From NCBI GenBank assembly GCA_039707655.1, contig CM077666.1, positions 240,342,166-240,406,165 of the forward strand: a stretch of DNA of 64,000 nt, written 5' to 3'. How positions within the stretch are numbered: position 1 is the stretch's first letter; each line of letters begins with the position of its first letter. The notes beneath the pieces were generated by a model. It had not been told where the DNA came from. It saw only the letters and a program-made list of their open reading frames with translations, and made no database searches. Source of the DNA: Elymus sibiricus. Lineage: Eukaryota > Streptophyta > Magnoliopsida > Poales > Poaceae. A program made the position numbers and the translations under genes. Positions 32,719 through 42,620 of the stretch are shown here, one piece after another.

Positions 32719-33055
32719 AGGGCACCGGGGCGTCGCATGCGGCGTTGACGAGCTCGGTGATGCGGCCGAGCCAGGCGTCGTAGCCGGCGTCGGTGGGGCG
32801 GTAGCGCAGGAGCTCGCGCACCATGAGCAGCGCGGCCTGCGGGGCCGGCGCATCGCGGCGAGCGAGCGACGAGGCCGTGGCGGTATGGCTATCCGCCTGC
32901 ACGGATGGGTGGAGGGAAGAGGCATGCTGCTCCCTCGCAGCAGGGTCAGTAGCAGCGCCGGCGGTGCGGCGTCGACGGCCGTCGCGGGTGACGGGCTCTG
33001 TCTGGGCCAACCTGGCAGCTCGGCGCGCGTAGCACTCACGGCGAGCGTCGGCCAT
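32719..33055 (-). pseudogene. Element A gag, N-terminus
   Basis: The ATG at plus 33053-33055 (MADARRECYARRAARLAQTE) lies 32 bp inside the primer site. An Arg/Ala-rich N-terminus leads to LLMVRELLRYRPTDAGYDAW. The frame is cut by G at 32719 and continues at 30132. Being the first ATG after the primer site supports this start. Confidence 0.7.
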
Positions 33056-33087
33056 GGCGACGAAGGAGTGGGAAGAACTGAAGTTAC

Positions 33088-33105
33088 GCCCTACCTGGCG
33101 CGCCA
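33088..33105 (-). promoter_or_regulatory. Primer-binding site of element A (tRNA-Arg type)
   Basis: On the minus strand TGGCGCGCCAGGTAGGGC lies two bases inside the LTR end. TGGCGCGCCAGGTAGGG-type sites are found in plant Tat elements such as RIRE2 and are assigned to tRNA-Arg. Confidence 0.8.
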
Positions 33106-33107
33106 AA

Positions 33108-33156
33108 TGTCGGAGTCGGGGCTTCGGGGAACTAAAGGTTCGAACACTGGGGGCGA
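33108..33156 (-). repeat. Element A, right LTR, fragment 1
   Basis: 49 bp starting TGTCGGAGTCGGGGCTTCGG, matching the left LTR start with a few substitutions. It is interrupted by B after ggcga and resumes at 41529. Confidence 0.9.
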
Positions 33157-34073
33157 TGATGCGGAGCATCCCATGGTCATCCCCATGGACACTACACCAA
33201 CTACCCAAGCACCAAGTGGACCCATGACAAGATCTCGTGCACGTGCTATTCAATCCGAGGTGACATCTCTCCTACTTGAGCTTCCCTTACACGTGAACGA
33301 GACATGGTTGCTACCTCAATCCGAGATACTATGTATGATCAGGTACAGCGAGCATCCCGAGGATCCGAGAGCTGAAGGAGAAGAAAGGGACAGGAGTGCA
33401 AACTCTCTGTCCAGCCCGGAACTTCCGGCCAGAGCCCGGAACCTCCGGCCCCCGGAACTTCCGGCCCCTAGCGAAACCGGCGATCCCAGGACATGCAAAG
33501 TCTCTGTCCAGCCCGGAACCAGCCCGGACCCTCGCCCAGAACTTCCGACCCCCGGAACGTCCGGCCCCCGGACTCCAGTCGCCCCTCACGCGTGCCAACT
33601 CTCTGGATAGCCCGGACCCTTCCCGGAACCTGCCCGGAACTTCCGGCCTGCCTGCGCGCAGTGACTCTGGGCCGAGGCCCATGTACCCCTTCGTCCACCT
33701 AGACTATAAATACTCGTCTCCTACCTCCGTTTTAGGGTTAGCAAAGTAGATAGCTCTTTGAGATAGAGCTTTGCTCATCCATACCTCTCCCATGGAGATC
33801 AAGACCTCCATGTGAACCATGTGAGAAGATCCACTCCGGATTCAAGACCTCGACTCCTTCGCGGTTCGGGACGAACTAGCTACCGTGTATCCTACTTTGT
33901 TGGTTTCGGATCTTGTACCCCTACTATGTGTATGTGGATCTAGTGCATGTGTGATTGGATCGTGTTGATTTGAGTCTTTTTCTCTCGTTTTCCCCTCTCG
34001 TGTTCTTCGTGTTCTTCGCGGGATCCGCTCCAATCGTGAAAGATCGACACCGTTAGGGTTCCACCCTACATCA
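33157..34073 (+). repeat. Element B, 5' LTR
   Basis: 917 bp. [23 protein letters not shown] near the start; CCGGAACTTCCGG array at 33415-33648; TATAAATA at 33705-33712; hairpin at 33791-33812; ends CCACCCTACATCA. Confidence 0.95.
33415..33648 (+). repeat. Near-palindrome array CCGGAACTTCCGG in the B 5' LTR
   Basis: About eight copies of ccggaacttccgg and close variants (ggaacctccgg, ggaacgtccgg). Arms CCGGAA/TTCCGG flank one base. The array ends 57 bp upstream of the TATA box. The 3' LTR array is at 40810-41099. Confidence 0.9.
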
Positions 34074-35522
34074 TCTTGGTATCATGAGCCACGTTGATCA
34101 CGATTTTGGAGTCTCCCCCACCGTTTTCTAGCTTGATTTTGTTGTTTTTGGTCCTAATTCAAAAATCCCCACAAAAACAGCCCTCCCAAAAATTTTGTGA
34201 TTTGTTGGTTTTGATGATGTTTTGTTGGGATTGATCCATGGATTTCGTGTGTAGCACGTAGATCTAGCTTTCCCACCATCCAATCCACCCAAAAATTTTC
34301 TTTTCCCCTTCCAATTTGGGTTTTTCCTGAAATTTTTCTGCCCAAATTCCAGATCTGCAATTTTCTGTTCTTGTCGAAATCCCGACGCCCGGAACTTCCG
34401 GCCCCGCCCGGACCTTCCGGACCCCGGAACTTCTGGCCTCCTCCCAGAACTTCCGGCCTTGACAGAAAGTTGTCCACCGCCTTTTTCGTTTCCGCAGTTG
34501 GTCATCTTCGACCACGGTGCAGCGGCATCTTCGCCAACGTACTGGAGACCGTGCACCACGTCCTCGACCATTCCATCACGTCACTCGTCTACGGACTCGT
34601 CATCGACAACAACATCTCCACCATTGTGAAACCCTCACCGTAAGCAAGGACGGTAACATCGACGACAACTTGTCATATCCTTGCCATTGCTTTGTGAGAC
34701 CCTGAGACCATCTTTTGCGTAGCTTTCCTACGAGACTAGCCATTTGAGTATTGTCGGGCAACGCTACTTGTGCGCATTAGTGATACCGTTCCACATAGCT
34801 ATCATAGCGTGCATATACACTCATATCATCTCTTGTGCCAAATTGGGTTCCCGCATATACATCATTGCTACCATCATGAGAACATTTTGCATAAGTGGCC
34901 AAAAGGAAAAGAGCAAAAGAAAGAAAGCTTTTAAGCGAAAGAGAAAGAGCACCAAGCTTGTAAGCAATAGCCATAGCATCGCCACATTACATAGCATATT
35001 TGATCATCTTGGATCATTGTGACAAGTTCACCGGGACTCATACATACATAGCATAAGTGAGATAGAAAGCATTACGTTTTGTCTCTTATAGGTTTTGCAC
35101 AAGTTCGTATCTGCCTATTGAGCAAGCGTGCTAGCGTCTCTCTAGTGTTGTGCAACGAGAGCATTCTCCGTGGATTCCACATTTTGAGCTCATTCCTTGG
35201 TTGCACGACCTCATTTATCTATCCGTGCGTGTGTTTCCGTGTACTACTTCATGCTATTGGTCTACTTGTTACACTTGCAATCTTGTGAATCTTTTTCAAC
35301 ATTATTGATATCTTGCTTGCAAATTGCAGAAATTTTGTGCCACTATCCTAACCAAACTCCTCCAAAAGCTTTACTTGTGTAGGTGTGAGATTGACACGAT
35401 CCGGTACCAATTGCACTATTTCCATAATACCATATTGGGTGATCATTGATCCATCGTCAACATTGGACAAGGTACATTGGTCTAGTTCGTTTCTTTCTTC
35501 CACTAACACTTGTTTGAGAATC
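34074..35522 (+). other. Element B leader with primer-binding site
   Basis: TGGTATCATGAGCC at 34077-34090, three bases inside the LTR, is an initiator-Met tRNA-type primer site with one extra base. The leader (1.45 kb) carries four CCGGAACTTCCGG-type motifs at 34388-34458, the same variant as B's LTR array. No conserved ORF before gag. Confidence 0.85.
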
Positions 35523-38184
35523 ATGGATAGGCCGAGCACTTCTATCAACCCACTCTTCGATGAGCAAGACGACACAACGAACAACTACGTCACCAAGGCT
35601 CACCTCTTTGGCGTCCAACGAGCATTACATCAAGAGAGCGAAGCATTGGGCGAACGCATCGAACAACTCGCCTCCGACTTTTGACAAACCCTTGATGACA
35701 AGCTATCATCGCAAATGGACGAGTTCCGAAACATGATGCTCAACCGTGATTCTTCCACTTCGTCGTCATCAAGATCAAGACAGCGCCATTCGAGCCGACA
35801 CTCTTCGGACACTTCTTTGGAAGCAAGTCCTCTACGAGCACGCTCTCATCGCTCCCAAGACCATGACGATCGGCAGGCTTCAAGAAACCCATTCCATGGC
35901 AATGGTTTGCAAGGCCGCCTTCGAGATCTCGAATGACAAAAGCGGCAAGCACAAGCCAACGGGAACCAAGATCAAGTTCCACAACGCCAACGCCAAGTGC
36001 ACCAAGACGACGACGCCCTACACCAAGAACGACAACGTCGTGAGGAGCAAGCGCTTGAATCTCAACGTGCCCTACGCGAATCAACTCGCAACGTCGCCGA
36101 ACGCAACCGCCGCGTGCGCGAACAAGAAGAAGCTGCACGACATGAGGAGCGCCAAGAGATGCGGAACCGTGCACGAATCCCAAGGCCACCACGTCAAGTC
36201 AATCAAGATGAACACGACGACGATGAGCTAGAAGACCAACCTCCACGGCACGAGCGTCATCGCAACCGCCGCCAACGCAATGAGGAGCGCTACGGCAAAC
36301 TCAAGTTCACCATGCCTAAATTCTCCGGTGGAAATGATCCCGAAGAATACCTTTCATGGGCGTTGAAGGTCGACAAGATATTTCGTCTTCACAACTACAA
36401 CGAGGAAAAGAAGATTGCCATGGCATCTCTCGAGTTCCAAGACTATGTTCTCATTTGGTGGGAGCAAGTGATCGAACGGCGCCAAGAGAGAGGCGAACCA
36501 CCCATCACAACTTGGGATCAAATGAAGGATGTCATGCGAGCTCGTTTTGTGTCCACACACTATAGCCGCGACCTCTTCAAGAAACTACAACTCCTCAAGC
36601 AAGGCACCAAGTCGGTTGAAGCGTACTACCAAGAGATGGAAATTGCAATGATACGAGCCAACGTCAAGGAAGATGATGAACAAACAATGGCGCGTTTCTT
36701 GAATGGCCTCAACTATCCAATCAAGAAAATTGCGGACTTCCAACCGTACTCCAACCTCCTCGAGCTAGTGCACCAAGCAACCAAAGTGGAGCGACAAGTA
36801 CAAGAAGACTACAAGTACTCCAAGTACTCTTCCAAGACCTACGGTTCATACACTCAAGCTTCAACGACTTCCACAACTCCTTCCACGACTCGAGCTACAC
36901 CAAGTACAGGCGACAAGTCAAGCTCCAAGCAACAAACGACATCTTCGAGTCGTCTTCCTCCTACTACAAGCAACTCCAAGCCAAGAGCTTCTACAACTCC
37001 TTCGGATGTCACCGACAAAACAAGTGACATCAAGTGCTTTACGTGCAAAGGCCGAGGCCACAAGTCCTTCGAGTGCCCAACAAGATCCACTATGATCATG
37101 AACGCCGACGGCACCTACGATTCTATGAGTGAAGATGAAATGGCAGCCATCGAGCAAGTGGCCATGCACCGCCAAGTGAATGAAGAACATGATCAAGTGT
37201 TTTGCGACAATGATTCGAGTCCCGCTCTTGTTGTCTCCAAGGTCTTGACACTTCAACAACATCAAGATGAAGACCAGCGTTGCCACATCTTCCATACCAA
37301 GGCGGGAATTCAAGGACGTTTCGTCAAGGTCATCATCGACGGCGGAAGCTGCCACAACTTGGCAAGTGAGGAATTATGTTCCAAGCTCCAATTGGTCAAG
37401 AAGAAGCACCCTCGCCCCTACAAGGTCCAATGGCTTAGCGACTCCGGCAACATTCAAGTGGAGCACACCGTCCAAGTCTCCTTCAAGATCGGCGCCTACG
37501 AAGATACATTGGAGTGTGATGTGGTTCCTATGTCCGTGTGCCATCTCCTCCTTGGACGACCTTGGCAATTCGACCGTGGCGTCATCCACAATGGACGGAC
37601 CAATCACTATAGCTTCAAGATCAAGGGCAAGGAATTCATTCTTCGACCTATGACACCAAGTCAAGTCATCGCGGACAAGCAAGCATCTACCCATCGTGGA
37701 GAGAAAAGTGAGCGAGTGAACCACCAAAAAGAGAGTGAGAGCCACAAGCCAAACATGAGTGACTCCACGATGCGTGACAAAAGAGATCTAGTTCTTTTAG
37801 CCACAAAAAGAGATTTGAGGGTTGTGAGTGAGAGCCCATCAAGTGTTCTTCACTTTGTGCTTGTGTGCAAAGATGAAGTGGTGCGGACTAATACTTCACA
37901 ACATCTTCCTTTGGTATTGTCTCATTTATTGCAGGAATTCGCGGACGTGTTTCCCGATGAGCTACCTCCCGGACTTCCTCCACTACGCGGAATCGAACAC
38001 CGTATAGACCTTATCCCCGGCGCACCTCTACCGAACAAGGCACCTTACCGCGTCAACCCCGAGGAGACCAAAGAGATACAAAGGCAAGTGCAACATCTCA
38101 TGGAGAATGGGTATGTACGCGAAAGCTTGAGTCCTTGTGCCGTACCGGTCATTCTTGTGCCTAAGAAAGATGGTACTTATCGTA
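35523..38184 (+). pseudogene. Element B gag, protease and start of RT
   Basis: ATG 35523 (MDRPSTSINPLFDEQDDTTN). In-frame TGA at 35682-35684 (C has CGC) and at 35934-35936 (C has CGA). The capsid region has KFTMPKFSGGNDPEEYLSWA and WWEQVIERRQ; zinc knuckle [14 protein letters not shown]; protease-like [13 protein letters not shown] begins at [21 protein letters not shown] 2-bp deletion at about 38184 (atgttcc against atgtgttcc in C) shifts the frame. Confidence 0.92.
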
Positions 38185-40552
38185 TGTTCCGATTGCCGTC
38201 CTATAAATGCTATCACCGTTAGATATCGCCATTCCATTCCACGCCTAGATGACATGCTAGATGAACTTAGTGGAGCCACAATTTTCTCTAAAATTGACCT
38301 TAAAAGTGGCTATTATCAAATTCGCATGCAAGAAGGTGATGAATGCAAAACCGCTTTCAAAACTAAATTTGGCTTGTATGAATGGCTAGTCATGCCTATG
38401 GGTTTATCGCAAGCTCCTAGCACATTTATGCGTGTGATGCATTATGTTCTTCGCAAATTAATTGGCATTTGTGTTGTGGTTTACTTTGATGGCATCCTTG
38501 TGTTTAGTGAAACTCTCGAAGATCATGTCAAACACCTTAGAGAAGTATTGCAAATTCTTAGAGACGAGCGACTTTATGCTAACATGGAAAAATGCACTTT
38601 TGGTGTTGATACGCTTGTCTTCTTAGGTTTTGTTGTCTCATCTAAGGGTGTTCATGTCGATGAAACTAAAATCAATGCTATTAAAAATTGGCCACAACCA
38701 ACCAATTTGCTTCAAGTGCATAGTTTCCTTGGCTTAGCAGGATTTTATCATTGCTTTGTGAAGGATTTTAGCACCATTGCATCACCATTGCACGCATTGA
38801 GTAAGAAGAATGCACCATTTGTTTGGGGTCCATCTCAAGATGCCGCATTTCATGAGCTTAAGAACTTGCTTACACATGCTCCATTACTTGCATTACCCAA
38901 CTTTGAGAAAACTTTTGAAGTACATTGTGACGCTAGTGGTAATGGTATTGGTGGTGTGTTGATGCAAGAGAAACGACCCATTGCATATTTTAGTGAGAAG
39001 CTCTCCGGTGCGCAACTTAACTACCCCATCTATGACAAAGAGTTATATGCTTTAGTGAGAGTCTTGCATGTGTGGGAACATTATCTCCGTCCACGTGAAT
39101 TTGTCATCCATACGGATCATGAAACGCTTAAGTACCTCAAGGGTCAAACTAAATTGAACAAACATCATGCTAAATGGAGTGAGTTCATTGAGTCATTTCC
39201 TTATGTTATCAAGTATATCAAAGGTAAGGAAAATGTTGTGGCGGACGCTCTTTCCCGCAAGTGCATGTTGGTTACCAAACTTGAGTTGAATGTTATCGGC
39301 TTTGAGCACATTAAAGACTTGTATGAGCATGATTCGTCATTTGCAACTCCTTATGCCAAATGTTTACCTCATAAAACTTGGGAGCACTATCACTTGAAAG
39401 ATGGCTATCTTATGCGAGCTAACAAACTTTGTATTCCCGAGTCTTCTCTTCGTTTGCTACTTTTGCAAGAAGCTCATGGCGGAGGACTCATGGGACATTT
39501 CGGACGCGACAAGACCTTCGCTACGCTCTCCAAGAACTACTTTTGGCCAAAGATGTTTCGAGACGTTTCTCGCTACACCAACCGGTGCTCTACATGCCGC
39601 AAAGCTAAGTCTAAAGCTCAATCTCATGGCCTTTATATGCCTCTTCCTATTCCGTATCAACCATGGGAAGATATTAGTATGGACTTTGTGCTTGGTTTGC
39701 CAAGAACCCGCAATGGAAAAGATTCGGTATTTGTTGTTGTGGACCGATTCTCAAAAATGGCACATTTTATTCCATGCAACAAGATAGACGATGCTTCACA
39801 TGTTGCAAATCTGTTTTGTAGGGAAATCTTGCGTCTACATGGAGTGCCAAAGACTATTGTGTTGGACCGCGACGTCAAGTTCCTTAGCTACTTTTGGAAG
39901 ACGCTATGCGCCAAGCTCGGAATCAAGCTCCTATTCTCTTCGGCATACCATCCACAAACCGACGGCCAAACGGAGGTCACGAACAGGACGCTATCGACTC
40001 TCCTCCGCGTGTTGATCAAGAGGAACATCAAGGAGTGGGAGGAATGCTTACCCATCACCGAGTACGCCTACAATCGAGCGCAACACTTTACTACCGGCAA
40101 GTCCCCCTTCGAGGTCGTCTACGGATTCAATCCATTATCCCCTTTGGACATTCTACCGCTACCTCTTCAAGAGCGCATCAACATGGACGCGAGTGACCGC
40201 GCGAGCTATCTCAAGAAGATGCATGAAGATACAAGGCACACCATCGAGCGCCAAGTACATCGACTCGCGACCAAGATCAACACCAACAAGCAACCAATGA
40301 TATTCAACATTGGAGATCTTGTGTGGCTACACCTTCGCAAGGACCGCTTCCCCAACGAGCGCAAGTCCAAGCTCCTACCACGTGCCGACGGACCCTTCAA
40401 GGTGCTTGCACGCTACAACAACAACGCCTACACGATCGACATCCCCCGCGACAAGTACAACGTGAGCGATATCTTTAACGTCAAGGATCTCTCTCCCTAC
40501 CATGGTGATGAGGTTTTCGATCCGAGGTCGGATCTTTCCCAAGGGGGGGAGA
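38185..40552 (+). pseudogene. Element B RT, RNase H, integrase
   Basis: After the 2-bp shift one frame is open to the LTR. The RT motif at 38482-38493 reads YFDG, so the second catalytic Asp is lost. RNase H ([23 protein letters not shown]) and integrase follow. The integrase zinc finger ([16 protein letters not shown]) and DDE residues ([26 protein letters not shown]) are present. The C-terminal [20 protein letters not shown] and [12 protein letters not shown] precede the polypurine tract. The frame ends at 40623 in the LTR, one frame away from the TRSRARA ORF. Confidence 0.92.
40541..40552 (+). promoter_or_regulatory. Polypurine tract of element B
   Basis: aaggggggg (seven G) then aga, directly before TGATGCGG. 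With eight G the pol frame would match the LTR-encoded [13 protein letters not shown]. Confidence 0.85.
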
Positions 40553-41523
40553 TGATGCGGAGCATCCCATGGTCATCCCCATGGACACTACACCAACTAC
40601 CCAAGCACCAAGTGGACCCATGACAAGATCTCGTGCACGTGCTATTCAATCCGAGGTGACATCTCTCCTACTTGAGCTTCCCTTACACGTGAACGAGACA
40701 TGGTTGCTACCTCAATCCGAGATACTATGTATGATCAGGTACAGCGAGCATCCCGAGGATCCGAGAGCTGAAGGAGAAGAAAGGGACAGGAGTGCAAACT
40801 CTCTGTCCAGCCCGGAACTTCCGGCCAGAGCCCGGAACCTCCAGCCCCCAGAACTTCCGGCCCCTGGCGAAACCGACGATCCCAGGACGTGCAAAGTCTC
40901 TGTCCAGCCCGGAACCAGCCTGGACCCTCGCCCGGAACTTCCGGCCCCCGGAACGTCCGGCCCACCCGGACCTTCCGGCCCCCGGACTCCAGCCGCCCCT
41001 CACGCCGTGCCAACTCTCTGGATAGCCCGGACCCTTCCCGGAACCTGCCCGGAACTTCCGGCCTCCGGAACCTCCGGCCCTGCCCGGAACTTCCGGCCTG
41101 CCTGCGCGCAGTGACTCTGGGCCGAGGCCCATGTACCCCTTCGTCCACCTAGACTATAAATACTCGTCTCCTACCTCCGTTTTAGGGTTAGCAAAGTAGA
41201 TAGCTCTTTGAGATAGAGCTTTGCTCATCCGTACCTCTCCCATGGAGATCAAGACCTCCATGTGAACCATGTGAGAAGATCCACTCCGGATTCAAGACCT
41301 CGACTCCTTCGCGGATCGGGACGAACTAGCTACCGTGTATCCTCCTTTGTTGGTTTCGGATCTTGTACCCCTACTATGTGTATGTGGATCTAGTGCATGT
41401 GTGATTGGATCGTGTTGATTTGAGTCTTTTTCTCTCGTTTTCCCCTCTCGTGTTCTTCGTGTTCTTCGCGGGATCCACTCCAATCGTGAAAGATCGACAC
41501 CGTTAGGGTTCCACCCTACATCA
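40553..41523 (+). repeat. Element B, 3' LTR
   Basis: 971 bp, longer than the 5' LTR mainly because the near-palindrome array has extra copies (40810-41099). TRSRARA ORF at 40569 onward; TATAAATA at 41155-41162; hairpin at 41241-41262. Confidence 0.95.
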
Positions 41524-41528
41524 GGCGA

Positions 41529-42379
41529 GCTAGTTCTTTCCGACCACGGGTGACCACGGCAAGGCTACGGCGAGAGCGCTACGCGGGGGCACGACAGGGG
41601 ACACGACGGTTTACCCAGGTTCGGGCCACCTTGCGGTGTAAAACCCTACTCCTGTTATGCTAGGATTTCTGTGGGCAAGAAGATGTTCTCGCGTACAAGA
41701 TAGGAAGCAGAGGAATCGATCCCCTCTACAATGGCAGCTCTGTCCCTTTTATAGCTGCCCTGGTCCCCTTCCCCCAAAAACTTAGGCGGGAAGGGTTGCC
41801 ACACTTGGCGGGTTTTGAAAGGGGACAGGTGCTCAGGCTATCCTGACTAAAGGCGGTCTTTGCCTGCAAAAGCATGATCCATGACGCCCCAATGGGCTCG
41901 GTGGTGACCTCCGCCCTGCGCGCCTTGCCGTCTTGGTATTCTTTCACCAAACGGGCAGTCCTTGGGACTTGCTTTGGAGATGGGCAGCTGGGGCTGCCCC
42001 TTTAGCCCCAAAGAAGAAAGCCTCTCTGTCCACGCCCGCTGGCGCGGCCCCTGCCGTTGTTCGTCGCTACGTGCATCACCCACGTGATGGGCACAGGACC
42101 GCGCCACTGACGTCAGGCTCGGATGGTCTCGGGCGGCCGCCTCGGGGGGCCGCCTCGGGAAGCGACCTCGTGAGAGGGCCTCGCGAGGTCTCTGCCGCTG
42201 CTGCGGCTAAGTGCTGGTGGCTCGTGCCTTGTGGAGGGGTCCTCGCGGGGCGGTCGCCTCGCGAGGTGTCTTCGCTTCGCGGCGTCCTTAACTGGGCCGC
42301 GTCTTGGGCCTTCGCCAGGCGTCATTTCCTGGGCCGCAGGCAGACGGGCCGGGGTACCCTGGTTCCCAATGGCCCGACA
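41529..42379 (-). repeat. Element A, right LTR, fragment 2 (5' LTR of the element)
   Basis: Continues the right LTR after B. Minus-strand TATAAAAG at plus 41746-41753. It carries about 46 bp around 41780-41825 that the left LTR lacks. CCTCGCGAGG palindromes at 42179-42188 and 42257-42266. Ends CCCGACA, then TSD gatat. Confidence 0.9.
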
Positions 42380-42620
42380 GATATTCTATCAATTGCCCAA
42401 CAGTAATTTGTTTACACACCGTTACTATGATCATGAGACAGATGCCTCTAGTGAACGCTATGGCCCCCGGGTCCATTCACTTTATATTTACTAAAACCCT
42501 AAAAACACTTGTTGCAATTTATTTACTTTTATTTTCCTTTTTCATATTATCTATCTACCATTATCAGACTTAATCCTTGCAATTAACGAGTACAAGGGGA
42601 TTGACAACCCTCTTGCCCGT
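42380..42620 (+). mobile_element. Solo LTR H, segment 2 of 3
   Basis: Begins with the second gatat copy and continues H (tctatcaattgcccaacagt, then ggcccccgggtcc, a Triticeae LTR end region). Broken by element I after cccgt (42616-42620). Confidence 0.85.

Larger units (their letters stand above)
33157..41523 (+). mobile_element. Element B: CRM-like Ty3/gypsy chromovirus, TSD ggcga
   Basis: 8,367 bp inserted into A's right LTR; TSD ggcga at 33152-33156 and 41524-41528. LTRs at 33157-34073 and 40553-41523. Same family as C and E. Lesions: two stops in gag, a 2-bp deletion in RT, and the RT motif changed to YFDG. Confidence 0.95.
2036..42379 (-). mobile_element. Element A: Tat-lineage Ty3/gypsy retrotransposon, host of four insertions
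   Basis: LTRs with termini TGTCGG and CCGACA flank a minus-strand gag-pol and a plus-strand ORF. On the minus strand the order is 5' LTR (42379 to 33108, split by B), primer site, gag, protease, RT, RNase H, extra RNase H, integrase, antisense ORF, polypurine tract, 3' LTR (2882 to 2036). Features of the Tat lineage (known from elements such as Grande and RIRE2) are the tRNA-Arg-type primer site, the second archaeal-type RNase H before integrase, and an antisense ORF between pol and the 3' LTR. Without E, C, G and B, A is about 12.5 kb. All its reading frames are broken. Confidence 0.9.

Noticed and set aside
38137..40623. Treating the B pol ORF as an intact separate gene with its own start
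   Set aside because: Its first codons are an out-of-frame reading of upstream RT; comparison with C shows a 2-bp deletion in one polyprotein.
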